Below, one piece after another: positions 62,217-64,000 of a DNA stretch of 64,000 nucleotides. Numbering within the stretch: the stretch's first letter is position 1; each line of letters starts with the position of its first letter. The position numbers and the translations under genes are program-made. Under the pieces are notes generated by a model. That model saw only the letters and a list, made by a program, of their open reading frames with translations. It did not search any database and was not told the origin of the DNA. The DNA is from Actinacidiphila sp. DG2A-62 (GTDB lineage Bacteria; Actinomycetota; Actinomycetes; Streptomycetales; Streptomycetaceae). The stretch is from the NCBI RefSeq assembly GCF_035825295.1, contig NZ_JAYMGI010000002.1:7578001-7642000 (forward strand), read 5' to 3'.

Positions 62217-62322
62217 CGGCGGGACACCGCCGCCGGGCCGGTGCGCGCCCGGCGGCGGCGCGGGCGCGCGGCACCGGCTTCCCGCGCCGGTGGGCCGCGG
62301 GTCTGGGCTAGGGTACGGACGG

Positions 62323-62411
62323 GTCCGGGCCTCGCGCGTGCGGGTGAGCGGACACCACGGACATCGAGGGGCGGCAGCTGTCCGTCCGGGCCTCGCGCGT
62401 GCGGGTGAGCG
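62323..62411. repeat. Perfect 28-base direct repeat upstream of the DUF4139 gene
   Basis: The same 28 bases (core GGGCCTCGCGCGTGCGGGTG) occur at 62323-62350 and 62384-62411, 61 bases apart, about six helix turns. They lie just before the GTG at 62460. The spacing fits two binding sites on one face of the DNA or a recent duplication. Confidence 0.8.
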
Positions 62412-62459
62412 CGCGGTTCGGCGGATCGGACCGGCCGGCGCGGGAAACGGGGAGACACC

Positions 62460-64000
62460 GTGGGCGAGGACGTGGACGCGGCCGCTGCGGCCGGGCGTGC
62501 GGCAGCCGGCGCGGGCGGGTCCGGGGCGGCGGGCGGATCCGGTGACGCGGGTGCGTCGCGCGCGCCCGGCGGTTCGGGTGCCGCGGGCGGCCCGGGTTCG
62601 TCGGACGCCTCGGGTTCGTCGGGCTCGCTGGACGCGGTGGGTTCGTCGGACGCTTCGGGTTCGTCGGACGCTTCGGGTTCGTCGGGCTCGTCTGCCGCGG
62701 AGAACGCCCCGGCCCCTTCCGCGCTGACCTCCGTCGTGGTGCACGCGGCCGGCGCGGTGTGCACCCGGCGCGCCCGGGTCGACGTCCCGCCGGGGGACGG
62801 CGACGTCACCGTACGCGTCGGCGGGTTCCCCCTCACCCTGGTCGAACACTCCCTGCGCGGCCGGGTGGTGGCCGGCCCCGGCGGCTGGCACGTCGTCGGC
62901 ATCCGAGCGGACCTGACCGCGACGCTGCGCCGCGCCAACCGGCTCCCCGCGGTGCGGCTCGACCTGGAGGACGCGGAGGACCGCTGCGCCGGGCTGCGCG
63001 ACCGCAAGGAGCGGCTGGAGCAGGAGATCGCCGAGGTCGCCGAGCTGCGCGCCGAACCCCCGCAGTCGCGGCGCGGCGAGCCGCCGCGCTGGGCGCCGGT
63101 CGAGTCCTTCCTCGCGCTGGCCGGCTTCGTCGACAGCCGACTCGGCCTCCTGCAGGGGCGGTTGCGCGCCGTCGAGGACGAACTCGCCGACGCCGAGCAC
63201 GCCGCCGACGTGCTGCGCGCCCGGCTCCACGAGGCGTCCACGGCGGTCGACACCGGCCGCGCGACGCCCGTGGTCACCGCGGTGCTCACCCTGGCCCGCA
63301 CCTCCGGGGCTGCGGCCGGGGCGTCCGGGGACCGCCGGGCCCCCGAGGCCCCCTCCGGTCCCGACGCGCGGGCGCGGGACCGCACGGCGGCCGACCCCGG
63401 CGGCTCGGGCGACCCCGGGGGCTCCGGGGGTTCGAGCGGTTCCGGGGGTTCCGGCGGCGCGATCGACGTCATCGACGTCGACGTCGAGTACCACGTGCCC
63501 GGGGCGAGTTGGGTGCCCACCTACCAGCTGCGGATGGACGGGCGCAGCGGCGAGGGGACGCTGGTGCTGCGGGCGTGCGTCGCGCAGCGCACCGGCGAGG
63601 ACTGGGACGGGGTGCGGCTGGGGTTGTCCACCGCCGATCTGCTGCGGCGCGCCGATCTGCCGCGGCTGCGCTCGCTGCGGATCGGGCGCAGCCAGCAGGA
63701 GCCCGCGGCTCCCGGATGGCGTGAACCGCCAGCAGGGCTCGCGGAGTTGTTCGCCGGGTACGACGCGGCCGCGCAGGACCTGCCGGCATTCGGGGCGGCG
63801 CGGGACGGCGCGCTCGGCGGTGTCGCCGAAGGCGTCGCCTCGGCCCCCTTCCCGTCGAGCGTGCCGCCGCCCGCGCCCGGCGCGGCGCCCGGCGTCGGCG
63901 ACGCGGTGCACGAGCGCGCCCGCCGCAGCCGGTCCGCCGCGCCGATGGCCGCGAAGGCCATGGCCGTACGGCGGTCCGCGGCGTTCGGCGCGGCGCGGGA
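62460..64000 (+). CDS. DUF4139 / mucoidy-inhibitor-A-like protein, cut by window end
   Basis: 513 residues visible, no stop before the window end. GTG 62460 has ACGGGGAGA upstream. Residues 1-85 are a Ser/Gly/Asp repeat tail (SSDASG copies). Then comes the family N-terminal beta region (TSVVVHAAGAVCTRRARVDV, FPLTLVEHSLRG), a helical coiled segment around residues 165-270 (DAEDRCAGLRDRKERLEQEI, LLQGRLRAVEDELADAEHAA), and the DUF4139 beta domain (VEYHVPGASWVPTYQLRMDG, CVAQRTGEDWDGVRLGLSTA). The function of the family is not known. Low-complexity Gly/Ser/Pro/Ala stretches near 63310-63460 and 63780-63990 interrupt the domain. Confidence 0.85.
   Translation, partial: MGEDVDAAAAAGRAAAGAGGSGAAGGSGDAGASRAPGGSGAAGGPGSSDASGSSGSLDAVGSSDASGSSDASGSSGSSAAENAPAPSALTSVVVHAAGAVCTRRARVDVPPGDGDVTVRVGGFPLTLVEHSLRGRVVAGPGGWHVVGIRADLTATLRRANRLPAVRLDLEDAEDRCAGLRDRKERLEQEIAEVAELRAEPPQSRRGEPPRWAPVESFLALAGFVDSRLGLLQGRLRAVEDELADAEHAADVLRARLHEASTAVDTGRATPVVTAVLTLARTSGAAAGASGDRRAPEAPSGPDARARDRTAADPGGSGDPGGSGGSSGSGGSGGAIDVIDVDVEYHVPGASWVPTYQLRMDGRSGEGTLVLRACVAQRTGEDWDGVRLGLSTADLLRRADLPRLRSLRIGRSQQEPAAPGWREPPAGLAELFAGYDAAAQDLPAFGAARDGALGGVAEGVASAPFPSSVPPPAPGAAPGVGDAVHERARRSRSAAPMAAKAMAVRRSAAFGAAR

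Noticed and set aside
60417..63911. A 1164-codon open frame on the minus strand
   Set aside because: It runs across the plus-strand GlxA and DUF4139 genes and the cupin gene. Its residues are low-complexity Arg/Pro/Ala and it has no recognisable domain.

Overview
The DNA is very GC-rich, with GTG and ATG starts, Shine-Dalgarno sites of the GGAGG kind and typical actinomycete families (SARP and TetR regulators, modular type I polyketide synthases, a Tat-exported flavin oxidase). It comes from a Streptomyces-like actinomycete. About 42 kb of the left side belongs to a polyketide / non-ribosomal peptide hybrid cluster. The remaining 22 kb looks like ordinary accessory chromosome.

Cluster, positions 1-42266. 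A PKS gene that starts left of the window ends at 2484 on the plus strand and faces a long minus-strand operon across a strong hairpin (2551-2595). Read in the direction of transcription, the operon encodes: a loading PKS with a Gln-type KS (KSQ-AT-ACP, then KS-AT-DH-KR-ACP; 35158 to 24958); a second PKS (KS-AT-DH-KR-ACP; 24799 to 19097); a third PKS with two modules (18935 to 8638), the first carrying a ruined AT; a four-gene FkbK/FkbJ/FkbI/FkbH cassette that makes an ACP-bound C3 extender unit from a glycolytic precursor; a type II thioesterase; and a stand-alone adenylation domain. The cassette lacks the O-methyltransferase of the methoxymalonyl pathway, so hydroxymalonyl-ACP is the expected product unless that gene lies elsewhere. 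The AT motifs predict a propionate-type starter and malonate extenders. The last genes overlap or abut, so they are probably translationally coupled.

On the other side of a 609-base divergent control region lie a stand-alone condensation domain, preceded by a 15-residue leader ORF and a strong hairpin, a transthyretin/hydroxyisourate-hydrolase-like protein that has lost a catalytic His, a small secreted protein that repeats the pentapeptide NTIWD and ends with it, and a large AfsR-like SARP/NB-ARC/TPR regulator that probably controls the cluster.

Right part, 42610-64000. This holds a low-molecular-weight phosphatase coupled to a fructosamine-kinase-like gene; a TetR regulator facing an unknown gene; a small sigma-like protein; a DMT exporter divergent from an Lrp regulator; a MarR regulator divergent from an MFS transporter; an EF-hand protein; a copper-chaperone-like lipoprotein; a TetR regulator divergent from a DHA2 efflux pump; a large membrane O-acyltransferase; a P-loop kinase; a NUDIX-like protein; a second-type signal peptidase II; a Tat flavin oxidase; a cupin; a GlxA-type regulator; and the start of a DUF4139 protein that runs off the window.

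Eight single-base frame breaks interrupt seven otherwise intact genes, inside and outside the cluster, mostly in short G or C runs. They look like consensus errors rather than gene decay, so I treat these genes as whole and give each break position. No tRNA, rRNA, insertion sequence or CRISPR array was seen.
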